Below, piece by piece: positions 37,559-49,950 of a DNA stretch of 64,000 bases (position 1 is the stretch's first letter; each line of letters begins with the position of its first letter). Under the pieces are notes generated by a model that saw nothing but the letters and a program-made list of their open reading frames with translations, searched no databases and was not told the DNA's origin. Made by a program: the position numbers and the translations under genes. Origin of the DNA: Mastigias papua (Eukaryota; Cnidaria; Scyphozoa; Rhizostomeae; Mastigiidae); NCBI GenBank assembly GCA_964019165.1, contig OZ025280.1:9232428-9296427 (forward strand), given 5' to 3'.

Positions 37559-39059
37559 TATGCAACACGTTATTATAGTCAAAGGTAGCACTTACATAGT
37601 ATAGTCAGTTTTGGTACATGTAAAGCACTTTAAAGCTGTAGTTAGTGTAAAAACAAAGACTAACGCTCATTTGTCTACGAAACATTGTCTAAACTACTGG
37701 TATCAGTGTAACTGTAGATGTTAAAGTCGTTTAGTGCCTTAGATTGACACACTTCCACTCAATGTCACACATACAACAGTATATGCACATGTATGCTGTT
37801 ATAGCTTGCAATGGGCCTAAACTGCATAAGTGAGCAAACACTGACAATACAGCAACCAATACAGATCTAATGGTGATACGATATTATACCTGCTCGATTG
37901 ACGCAAAGATGTGTTTAGATTATGGTTTTGAACTATGCAACACGTTATTATAGTCAAATGTAGCACTTACATAGTATAGTCAGTTTTGGTACATGTAAAG
38001 CACTTTAAAGCTGTAGTTAGTGTAAAAACAAAGACTAACCCTCATTTGACTACGAAACATTGTCTAAACTATTGGTATCAGTGTAACTGTAGATGTTAAA
38101 GTCGTTTAGTGCCTTAGATTGACACACTTCCACTCAATGTCAAACATACAACAGTATATGCACATGTATGTTGTTATAGCTTGCAATGGGCCTAAACTGC
38201 ATAAGTGAGCAATCACTGACAATACAGCAACCAATACAGATCTAATGGTGATACGATATTATACCTGCTCGATTGACGCAAAGATGTGTTTAGATTATGG
38301 TTTTGAACTATGCAACACGTTATTATAGTCAAAGGTAGCACTTACATAGTATAGTCAGTTTTGGTACATGTAAAGCACTTTAAAGCTGTAGTTAGTGTAA
38401 AAACAAAGACTAACGCTCATTTGTCTACGAAACATTGTCTAAACTACTGGTATCAGTGTAACTGTAGATGTTAAAGTCGTTTAGTGCCTTAGATTGACAC
38501 ACTTCCACTCAATGTCACACATACAACAGTATATGCACATGTATGTTGTTATAGCTTGCAATGGGCCTAAACTGCATAAGAGAGCAAACACTGACAATAC
38601 AGCAACCAATACAGATCTAATGGTGATACGATATTATACCTGCTCGATTGACGCAAAGATGTGTTTAGATTATGGTTTTGAACTATGCAACACGTTATTA
38701 TAGTCAAATGTAGCACTTACATAGTATAGTCAGTTTTGGTACATGTAAAGCACTTTAAAGCTGTAGTTAGTGTAAAAACAAAGACTAACCCTCATTTGAC
38801 TACGAAACATTGTCTAAACTACTGGTATCAGTGTAACTGTAGATTTTAAAGTCGTTTAGTGCCTTAGATTGACACACTTCCACTCAATGTCAAACATACA
38901 ACAGTATATGCACATGTATGTTGTTATAGCTTGCAATGGGCCTAAACTGCATAAGTGAGCAAACACTGACAATACAGCAACCAATACAGACCTAATGGTG
39001 ATGCGATATTATAAATACTCCATTGACAGCAGAGATGTGTTTAGATTATGGTTTTGAAC
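37559..39059. repeat. 750-bp dimer, two copies, monomers 101-104
   Basis: Starts: 37559, 37934, 38309, 38684. Units 101 and 103 share AAAGGTAGC, GTCTACG and TCACACATAC. Units 102 and 104 share AACCCTCATTTG. Units 101-103 have the 375-bp class b tail, so the dimer is 750 bp. Unit 104 switches in its last third to GACCTAATGGTGATGCG with a class a tail, the same junction seen in unit 58 (21406). It leads into the long-range duplicate. Confidence 0.88.
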
Positions 39060-42000
39060 TATGCAACACGTTATTATAGTCAAATGTAGCACTTACATAG
39101 TATAGTCAGTTTTGGTACATGTAAAGCACTTTAAAGCTGTAGTTAGTGTAAACACAAAGTCTAACGCTCATTTGACTTCGAAACATTGTCTAAACTACTG
39201 GTATCAGTGTAACTGTAGATGTTAAAGTCGTTTAGTGCCTTAGATTGACACACTTCCACTCAATGTCAAACATACAACAGTATATGCACATGTATGTTGT
39301 TATAGCTTGCAATGGGCCTAAACTGCATAAGTGAGCAAACACTGACAATACAGCAACCAATACAGACCTAATGGTGATGCGATATTATAAATACTCCATT
39401 GACAGCAGAGATGTGTTTAGATCATGGTTTTGAACTATGCAACACGTTATTATAGTCAAATATAGTACTTACATAGTATAGTCAGTTTTGGTACATGTAA
39501 AGCACTTTAAAGCTGTAGTTAGTGTAAAAACAAAGACTAACGCTCATTTGACTACGAAACATTGTCTAAACTACTGGTATCAGTGTAACTGTAGATGTTA
39601 AAGTCGTTTAGTGCCTTAGATTGACACACTTCCACTCAATGTCAAACATACAACAGTATATGCACATGTATGTTGTTATAGCTTGCAATGGGCCTAAACT
39701 GCATAAGTGAGCAAACACTTACAATACAGCAACCAATACAGATCTAATGGTGATACGATATTATAAATACTCCATTGACAGCAGAGATGTGTTTTGATCA
39801 TGGTTTTGAACTATGCAACACGTTATTATAGTCAAATGTAGCACTTACATAGTATAGTCAGTTTTGGTACATGTAAAGCACTTTAAAGCTGTAGTTAGTG
39901 TAAACACAAAGACTAACGCTCATTTGACTACGAAACATTGTCTAAACTACTGGTATCAGTGTAACTGTAGATGTTAAAGTCGTTTAGTGCCTTAGATTGA
40001 CACACTTCCACTCAATGTCAAACATACAACAGTATATGCACATGTATGTTGTTATAGCTTGCAATGGGCCTAAACTGCATAAGTGAGCAAACACTGACAA
40101 TACAGCAACCAATACAGATCTAATGGTGATACGATATTATAAATACTCCATTGACAGCAGAGATGTGTTTAGATCATGGTTTTGAACTATGCAACACGTT
40201 ATTATAGTCAAATGTAGCACTTACATAGTATAGTCAGTTTTGGTACATGTAAAGCACTTTAAAGCTGTAGTTAGTGTAAACACAAAGACTAACGCTCATT
40301 TGACTACGAAACATTGTCTAAACTACTGGTATCAGTGTAACTGTAGATGTTAAAGTCGTTTAGTGCCTTAGATTGACACACTTCCACTCAATGTCAAACA
40401 TACAACAGTATATGCACATGTATGTTGTTATAGCTTGCAATGGGCCTAAACTGCATAAGTGAGCAAACACTGACAATACAGCAACCAATACAGATCTAAT
40501 GGTGATACGATATTATAAATACTCCATTGACAGCAAAGATGTGTTTAGATTATGGTTTTGAACTATGCAACACGTTATTATAGTCAAATGTAGCACTTAC
40601 ATAGTATAGTCAGTTTTGGTACATGTAAAGCACTTTAAAGCTGTAGGTAGTGTAAAAACAAAGACTAACGCTCATTTGACTACGAAACATTGTCTAAACT
40701 ACTGGTATCAGTGTAACTGTAGATGTTAAAGTCGTTTAGTGCCTTAGATTGACACACTTCCACTCAATGTCAAACATACAACAGTATATGCACATGTATG
40801 TTGTTATAGCTTGCAATGGGCCTAAACTGCATAAGTGAGCAAACACTGACAATACAGCAACCAATACAGATCTAATGGTGATACGATATTATAAATACTC
40901 CATTGACAGCAAAGATGTGTTTAGATTATGGTTTTGAACTATGCAACACGTTATTATAGTCAAATGTAGCACTTACATAGTATAGTCAGTTTTGGTACAT
41001 GTAAAGCACTTTAAAGCTGTAGGTAGTGTAAAAACAAAGACTAACGCTCATTTGACTACGAAACATTGTCTAAACTACTGGTATCAGTGTAACTGTAGAT
41101 GTTAAAGTCGTTTAGTGCCTTAGATTGACACACTTCCACTCAATGTCAAACATACAACAGTATATGCACATGTATGTTGTTATAGCTTGCAATGGGCCTA
41201 AACTGCATAAGTGAGCAAACACTGACAATACAGCAACCAATACAGACCTAATGGTGATGCGATATTATAAATACTCGATTGACAGTAAAGATGTGTTTAG
41301 ATTATGTTTTTGAACTATGCGACACGTTATTATAGTCAAATGTAGCACTTACATAGTATAGTCAGTTTTGGTACATGTAAAGCACTGTAAAGCTGTAGTT
41401 AGTGTAAAAACAAAGACTAACGCTCATTTGTCTACGAAACATTGTCTAAACTACTGGTATAAGTGTAACTGTAGATGTTAAAGTCGTTTAGTGCCTTAGA
41501 TTGACACACTTCCACTCAATGTCAAACATACAACAGTATATGCACATGTATGTTGTTATAGCTTGCAATGGGCCTAAACTGCATAAGTGAGCAAACACTG
41601 ACAATACAGCAACCAATACAGATCTAATAGTGATACGATATTATACATGCTCGATTGACAGCAAAGATGTGTTTAGATTATGGTTTTGAACTATGCAACA
41701 CGTTATTATAATCAAATGTAGCACTTACTTAATATAGTCAGTTTTGGTACATGTAAAGCACTGTAAAGCTGTAGTTAGTGTAAAAACAAAGGCTAACCCT
41801 CATTTGTCTACGAAACATTGTCTAAACTACTGGTATCAGTGTAACTGTAGATGTTAAAGTCGTTTAGTGCCTTAGAGTGACACACTTCCACTCAATGTCA
41901 AACATACAACAGTATATGCACATGTATGTTGTTACAGCTTGCAATGGGCCTAAACTGCATAAGTGAGCAAACACTGACAATACAGCAACCAATACAGATC

Positions 42001-42066
42001 TAATGGTGATACGATATTATAAATACTCCATTGACAGCAAAGATGTGTTTAGATTATGGTTTGAAC
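39060..42066. repeat. Second copy of the long-range duplicated segment, monomers 105-112
   Basis: Starts: 39060, 39436, 39812, 40188, 40564, 40940, 41316, 41692. Units 106-109 match units 59-62 at a constant +17,654 bp. The GACAGTAAAG tail and the unit opening with GACACG match at +18,030 bp. The extra 376 bp is one additional GTAGGTAGTG monomer (units 109 and 110 against the single unit 62). Comparing unit 106 with unit 59 by eye gives only two differences (AAGTGAGC against AAGTCAGC, and GTTTTGATC against GTTTAGATC). Confidence 0.9.
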
Positions 42067-45000
42067 TACGCAACACGTTATTATAGTCAAATGTAGCACT
42101 TACATAGTATAGTCAGTTTTGGTACATGTAAAGCACTTTAAAGCTGTAGTTAGTGTAACAACAAAGACTAACGCTCATTTGACTACGAAACATTGTCTAA
42201 ACTACTGGTATCAGTGTAACTGTAGATGTTAAAGTCGTTTAGTGCCTTAGATTGACACACTTCCACTCAATGTCAAACATACAACAGTATATGCACATGT
42301 ATGTTGTTATAGCTTGCAATGGGCCTAAACTGCATAAGTGAGCAAACACTGACAATACAGTAACCAATACAGATCTAATAGTGGTACGATATTATACATG
42401 CTCGATTGACAGCAAAGATGTGTTTAGATTATGGTTTTGAACTATGCAACACGTTATTATAATCAAATGTAGCACTTACTTAATATAGTCAGTTTTGGTA
42501 CATGTAATGCACTGTAAAGCTTTAGTTAGTGTAACAACAAAGACTAACGCTCATTTGACTACGAAACATTGTCTAAACTACTGGTATCAGTGTAACTGTA
42601 GATGTTAAAGTCGTTTAGTGCCTTAGATTGACACACTTCTACTCAATGTCAAACATACAACAGTATATGCACATGTATGTTGTTATAGCTTGCAATGGGC
42701 CTAAACTGCATAAGTGAGCAAACACTGACAATACAGCAACCAATACAGATCTAATGGTGATACGATATTATACCTGCTCGATTGACGCAAAGATGTGTTT
42801 AGATTATGGTTTTGAACTATGCAACACGTTATTATAGTCAAATGTAGCACTTACATAGTATAGTCAGTTTTGGTACATGTAAAGCACTTTAAAGCTGTAG
42901 TTAGTGTAAAAACAAAGACTAACGCTCATTTGACTACGAAACATTGTCTAAACTACTGGTATCAGTGTAACTGTAGATGTTAAAGTCGTTTAGTGCCTTA
43001 GAGTGACACACTTCCACTCAATGTCAAACATACAACAGTATATGCACATGTATGTTGTTATAGCTTGCAATGGGCCTAAACTGCATAAGTGAGCAAACAC
43101 TGACAATACAGTAACCAATACAGATCTAATAGTGATACGATATTATACATGCTCGATTGACAGCAAAGATGTGTTTAGATTATGGTTTTGAACTATGCAA
43201 CACGTTATTATAATCAAATGTAGCACTTACTTAATATAGTCAGTTTTGGTACATGTAATGCACTGTAAAGCTTTAGTTAGTGTAACAACAAAGACTAACG
43301 CTCATTTGACTACGAAACATTGTCTAAACTACTGGTATCAGTGTAACTGTAGATGTTAAAGTCGTTTAGTGCCTTAGATTGACACACTTCCACTCAATGT
43401 CAAACATACAACAGTATATGCACATGTATGTTGTTATAGCTTGCAATGGGCCTAAACTGCATAAGTGAGCAAACACTGACAATACAGCAACCAATACAGA
43501 TCTAATGGTGATATGATATTATACCTGTTCGATTGACGCAAAGATGTGTTTAGATTATGGTTTTGAACTATGCAACACGTTATTATAGTCAAATGTAGCA
43601 CTTACATAATATAGTCAGTTTTGGTACATGTAAAGCACTTTAAAGCTGTATTTAGTGTACAAACAAAGACTAACCCTCATTTGACTACGAAACATTGTCT
43701 AAACTACTGGTATCAGTGTAACTGTAGATGTTAAAGTCGTTTAGTGCCTTAGATTGACACACTTCCACTCAATGTCAAACATACAACAGTATATGCACAT
43801 GTATGTTGTTATAGCTTGCAATGGGCCTAAACTGCATAAGTGAGCAAACACTGACAATACAGCAACCAATACAGATCTAATGGTGATATGATATTATACC
43901 TGTTCGATTGACGCAAAGATGTGTTTAGATTATGGTTTTGAACTATGCAACACGTTATTATAGTCAAATGTAGCACTTACATAATATAGTCAGTTTTGGT
44001 ACATGTAAAGCACTTTAAAGCTGTATTTAGTGTACAAACAAAGACTAACCCTCATTTGACTACGAAACATTGTCTAAACTACTGGTATCAGTGTAACTGT
44101 AGATGTTAAAGTCGTTTAGTGCCTTAGATTGACACACTTCCACTCAATGTCAAACATACAACAGTATATGCACATGTATGTTGTTATAGCTTGCAATAGG
44201 CCTAAACTGCATAAGTGAGCAAACACTGACAATACAGCAACCAATACAGTCCTAATGGTGATGCGATACTATAAATACTCGATTGACAGCAAAGATGTGT
44301 TTAGATTATGTTTTTGAACTATGCGACACGTTATTATAGTCAAATGTAGCACTTACATAGTATAGTCAGTTTTGGTACATATAAAGCACTTTACAGCTGT
44401 ATTTAGTGTAAAAACAAAGGCTAACCCTCATTTGACTACGAAACATTGTCTAAACTACTGGTATCAGTGTAACTGTAGATGTTAAAGTCGTTTAGTGCCT
44501 TAGAGTGACACACTTCCACTCAATGTCAAACATACAACAGTATATGCACATGTATGTTGTTATAGCTTGCAATGGGCCTAAACTGCATAAGTGAGCAAAC
44601 ACTGACAATACAGTAACCAATACAGATCTAATAGTGATACGATATTATACATGCTCGATTGACAGCAAAGATGTGTTTAGATTATGGTTTTGAACTATGC
44701 AACACGTTATTATAATCAAATGTAGCACTTACTTAATATAGTCAGTTTTGGTACATGTAATGCACTGTAAAGCTGTAGTTAGTGTAAAAACAAAGACTAA
44801 CGCTCATTTGTATACGAAACATTGTCTAAACTACTGGTATCAGTGTAACTGTAGATGTTAAAGTCGTTTAGTGCCTTAGATTGACACACTTCCACTCAAT
44901 GTCAAACATACAACAGTATATGCACATGTATGTTGTTATAGCTTGCAATGGGCCTAAACTGCATAAGTGAGCAAACACTGACAATACAGCAACCAATACA

Positions 45001-47324
45001 GATCTAATGGTGATACGATATTATACCTGCTCGATTGACGCAAAGATGTGTTTAGATTATGGTTTTGAACTATGCAACACGTTATTATAGTCAAATGTAG
45101 CACTTACATAGTATAGTCAGTTTTGGTACATGTAAAGCACTTTAAAGCTGTAGTTAGTGTAAAAACAAAGACTAACGCTCATTTGACTACGAAACATTGT
45201 CTAAACTACTGGTATCAGTGTAACTGTAGATGTTAAAGTCGTTTAGTGCCTTAGAGTGACACACTTCCACTCAATGTCAAACATACAACAGTATATGCAC
45301 ATGTATGTTGTTATAGCTTGCAATGGGCCTAAACTGCATAAGTGAGCAAACACTGACAATACAGCAACCAATACAGTCCTAATGGTGATGCGATACTATA
45401 AATACTCGATTGACAGCAAAGATGTGTTTAGATTATGTTTTTGAACTATGCGACACGTTATTATAGTCAAATGTAGCACTTACATAGTATAGTCAGTTTT
45501 GGTACATATAAAGCACTTTACAGCTGTATTTAGTGTAAAAACAAAGGCTAACCCTCATTTGACTACGAAACATTGTCTAAACTACTGGTATCAGTGTAAC
45601 TGTAGATGTTAAAGTCGTTTAGTGCCTTAGAGTGACACACTTCCACTCAATGTCAAACATACAACAGTATATGCACATGTATGTTGTTATAGCTTGCAAT
45701 GGGCCTAAACTGCATAAGTGAGCAAACACTGACAATACAGTAACCAATACAGATCTAATAGTGATACGATATTATAAATGCTCGATTGACAGCAAAGATG
45801 TGTTTAGATTATGGTTTTGAACTATGCAACACGTTATTATAATCAAATGTAGCACTTACTTAATATAGTCAGTTTTGGTACATGTAATGCACTGTAAAGC
45901 TGTAGTTAGTGTAAAAACAAAGACTAACGCTCATTTGTATACGAAACATTGTGTAAACTACTGGTATCAGTGTAACTGTAGATGTTAAAGTCGTTTAGTG
46001 CCTTAGATTGACACACTTCCACTCAATGTCAAACATACAACAGTATATGCACATGTATGTTGTTATAGCTTGCAATGGGCCTAAACTGCATAAGTGAGCA
46101 AACACTGACAATACAGCAACCAATACAGATCTAATGGTGATACGATATTATACCTGCTCGATTGACGCAAAGATGTGTTTAGATTATGGTTTTGAACTAT
46201 GCAACACGTTATTATAGTCAAATGTAGCACTTACATAGTATAGTCAGTTTTGGTACATGTAAAGCACTTTAAAGCTGTAGTTAGTGTAAAAACAAAGACT
46301 AACGCTCATTTGACTACGAAACATTGTCTAAACTACTGGTATCAGTGTAACTGTAGATGTTAAAGTCGTTTAGTGCCTTAGATTGACACACTTCCACTCA
46401 ATGTCAAACATACAACAGTATATGCACATGTATGTTGTTATAGCTTGCAATGGGCCTAAACTGCATAAGTGAGCAAACACTGACAATACAGCAACCAATA
46501 CAGATCTAATGGTGATATGATATTATACCTGTTCGATTGACGCAAAGATGTGTTTAGATTATGGTTTTGAACTATGCAACACGTTATTATAGTCAAATGT
46601 AGCACTTACATAGTATAGTCAGTTTTGGTACATGTAAAGCACTTTAAAGCTGTAGTTAGTGTAAAAACAAAGACTAACGCTCATTTGACTACGAAACATT
46701 GTCTAAACTACTGGTATCAGTGTAACTGTAGATGTTAAAGTCGTTTAGTGCCTTAGAGTGACACACTTCCACTCAATGTCAAACATACAACAGTATATGC
46801 ACATGTATGTTGTTATAGCTTGCAATGGGCCTAAACTGCATAAGTGAGCAAACACTGACAATACAGCAACCAATACAGTCCTAATGGTGATGCGATACTA
46901 TAAATACTCGATTGACAGCAAAGATGTGTTTAGATTATGTTTTTGAACTAAGCGACACGTTATTATAGTCAAATGTAGCACTTACATAGTATAGTCAGTT
47001 TTGGTACATATAAAGCACTTTACAGCTGTATTTAGTGTAAAAACAAAGGCTAACCCTCATTTGACTACGAAACATTGTCTAAACTACTGGTATCAGTGTA
47101 ACTGTAGATGTTAAAGTCGTTTAGTGCCTTAGAGTGACACACTTCCACTCAATGCCAAAAATACAACAGTATATGCACATGTATGTTGTTATAGCTTGCA
47201 ATGGGCCTAAACTGCTTAAGTGAGCAAACACTGACAATACAGCAACCAATACAGATCTAATGGTGATACGATATTTTAAATACTCCATTGACAGCAAAGA
47301 TGTGTTTAGATTATGGTTTTGAAC
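42067..47324. repeat. Dimer, trimer and tetramer repeats (751, 1127, 1502 bp), monomers 113-126
   Basis: Starts: 42067, 42443, 42818, 43194, 43569, 43944, 44320, 44696, 45071, 45447, 45823, 46198, 46573, 46949. CATGTAATGCACTG with a GCTTTAG variant is at 42501 and 43252 (751 bp, units 113-116). Units 117 and 118 are a tandem monomer pair with GTACAAACAAAG. ATGCGATACTATAAATACTC is at 44261, 45388 and 46890, steps of 1127 and 1502 bp. After each of these the next unit begins with a GCGACACG variant and carries TACATATAAAG with TTTACAGCTG and TTAGAGTGACAC. The tetramer is the trimer with one class b unit inserted (unit 124). Confidence 0.9.
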
Positions 47325-48825
47325 TATGCAACACGTTATTATCGTCAAATGTAGCACTTACATAGTATAGTCAGTTTTGGTACATGTAAAGCACTTTAAA
47401 GCTGTAGTTAGTGTAAAAACACAGACTAACGCTCATTTGACTACGAAACATTGTCTAAACTACTGGTATCAGTGTAACTGTAGATGTTAAAGTCGTTTAG
47501 TGCCTTAGATTGACACACTTCCACTCAATGTCAAACATACAACAGTATATGCACATGTATGTTGTTATAGCTTGCAATGGGCCTAAACTGCATAAGTGAG
47601 CAAACACTGACAATACAGCAACCAATACAGATCTAATGGTGATACGAAATTATACCTGCTCGATTGACGCAAAGATGTGTTTAGATTATGGTTTTGAACT
47701 ATGCAACACGTTATTATAGTCAAATGTAGCACTTACATAGTATAGTCAGTTTTGGTACATGTAAAGCACTTTAAAGCTGTAGTTAGTGTAAAAACAAAGA
47801 CTAACGCTCATTTGACTACGAAACATTGTGTAAACTACTGGTATCAGTGTAACTGTAGATGTTAAAGTCGTTTAGTGCCTTAGATTGACACACTTCCACT
47901 CAATGTCAAACATACAACAGTATATGCACATGTATGTTGTTATAGCTTGCAATGGGCCTAAACTGCATAAGTGAGCAAACACTGACAATACAGCAACCAA
48001 TACAGATCTAATGGTGATACGATATTATACCTGCTCGATTGACGCAAAGATGTGTTTAGATTATGGTTTTGAACTATGCAACACGTTATTATAGTCAAAT
48101 GTAGCACTTACATAGTATAGTCAGTTTTGGTACATGTAAAGCACTTTAAAGCTGTAGTTAGTGTAAAAACAAAGACTAACGCTCATTTGTATACGAAACA
48201 TTGTCTAAACTACTGGTATCAGTGTAACTGTAGATGTTAAAGTCGTTTAGTGCCTTAGATTGACACACTTCCACTCAATGTCAAACATACAACAGTATAT
48301 GCACATGTATGTTGTTATAGCTTGCAATGGGCCTAAACTGCATAAGTGAGCAAACACTGACAATACAGCCACCAATACAGATCTAATGGTGATACGATAT
48401 TATACCTGCTCGATTGACGCAAAGATGTGTTTAGATTATGGTTTTGAACTATGCAACACGTTATTATAGTCAAATGTAGCACTTACATAGTATAGTCAGT
48501 TTTGGTACATGTAAAGCACTTTAAAGCTGTAGTTAGTGTAAAAACAAAGACTACCGCTCATTTGACTACTAAACATTGTCTAAACTACTGGTATCAGTGT
48601 AACTGTAGATGTTAAAGTCGTTTAGTGCCTTAGATTGACACACTTCCACTCAATGTCAAACATACAACAGTATATGCACATGTATGTTGTTATAGCTTGC
48701 AATGGGCCTAAACTGCATAAGTGAGCAAACACTGACAATACAGCAACCAATACAGATCTAATGGTGATACGATATTTTAAATACTCCATTGACAGCAAAG
48801 ATGTGTTTAGATTATGGTTTTGAAC
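47325..48825. repeat. Transition block, monomers 127-130
   Basis: Starts: 47325, 47700, 48075, 48450. Three class b units of 375 bp are followed by one class e unit (GATATTTTAAATAC). Unit 126 just upstream is also class e, and unit 127 opens with TTATTATCGTC as expected after class e. The four units lead into the regular b/e dimer block. Confidence 0.88.
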
Positions 48826-49576
48826 TATGCAACACGTTATTATCGTCAAATGTAGCACTTACATAGTATAGTCAGTTTTGGTACATGTAAAGCACTTTAA
48901 AGCTGTAGTTAGTGTAAAAACACAGACTAACGCTCATTTGACTACGAAACATTGTCTAAACTACTGGTATCAGTGTAACTGTAGATGTTAAAGTCGTTTA
49001 GTGCCTTAGATTGACACACTTCCACTCAATGTCAAACATACAACAGTATATGCACATGTATGTTGTTATAGCTTGCAATGGGCCTAAACTGCATAAGTGA
49101 GCAAACACTGACAATACAGCAACCAATACAGATCTAATGGTGATACGATATTATACCTGCTCGATTGACGCAAAGATGTGTTTAGATTATGGTTTTGAAC
49201 TATGCAACACGTTATTATAGTCAAATGTAGCACTTACATAGTATAGTCAGTTTTGGTACATGTAAAGCACTTTAAAGCTGTAGTTAGTGTAAAAACAAAG
49301 ACTACCGCTCATTTGACTACGAAACATTGTCTAAACTACTGGTATCAGTGTAACTGTAGATGTTAAAGTCGTTTAGTGCCTTAGATTGACACACCTCCAG
49401 TCAATGTCAAACTTACAACAGTATATGCACATGTATGTTGTTATAGCTTGCAATGGGCCTAAACTGCATAAGTGAGCAAACACTGACAATACAGCAACCA
49501 ATACAGATCTAATGGTGATACGATATTTTAAATACTCCATTGACAGCAAAGATGTGTTTAGATTATGGGTTTGAAC

Positions 49577-49950
49577 TATGCAACACGTTATTATCGTCAA
49601 ATGTAGCACTTACATAGTATAGTCAGTTTTGGTACATGTAAAGCACTTTCAAGATGTAGTTAGTGTAAAAACAAGGACTAACGCTCATTTGTCTACGAAA
49701 CGTTGTCTAAACTACTGGTATCACTGTAACTGTAGATGTTAAAGTCGTTTAGTGCCTTAGATTGACACACTTCCACTCAATGTCAAACATACAACAGTAT
49801 ATGCACATGTATGTTGTTATAGCTTGCAATGGGCCTAAACTGCATAAGTGAGCAAACACTGACAATACAGCAACCAATACAGATCTAATGGTGATACGAT
49901 ATTATACCTGCTCGATTGACGCAAAGATGTGTTTAGATTATGGTTTGAAC
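49577..49950. repeat. 374-bp monomer 133
   Basis: It has the class b one-base deletion and also reads GGTTTGAAC instead of GGTTTTGAAC. It carries several private changes (TTTCAAGATG, ACAAGGAC, GAAACGTTG, GTATCACTG), so it is the most diverged class b unit of the dimer block. The neighbouring class e units 132 and 134 nevertheless share the CACCTCCAGTC marker. Confidence 0.9.
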
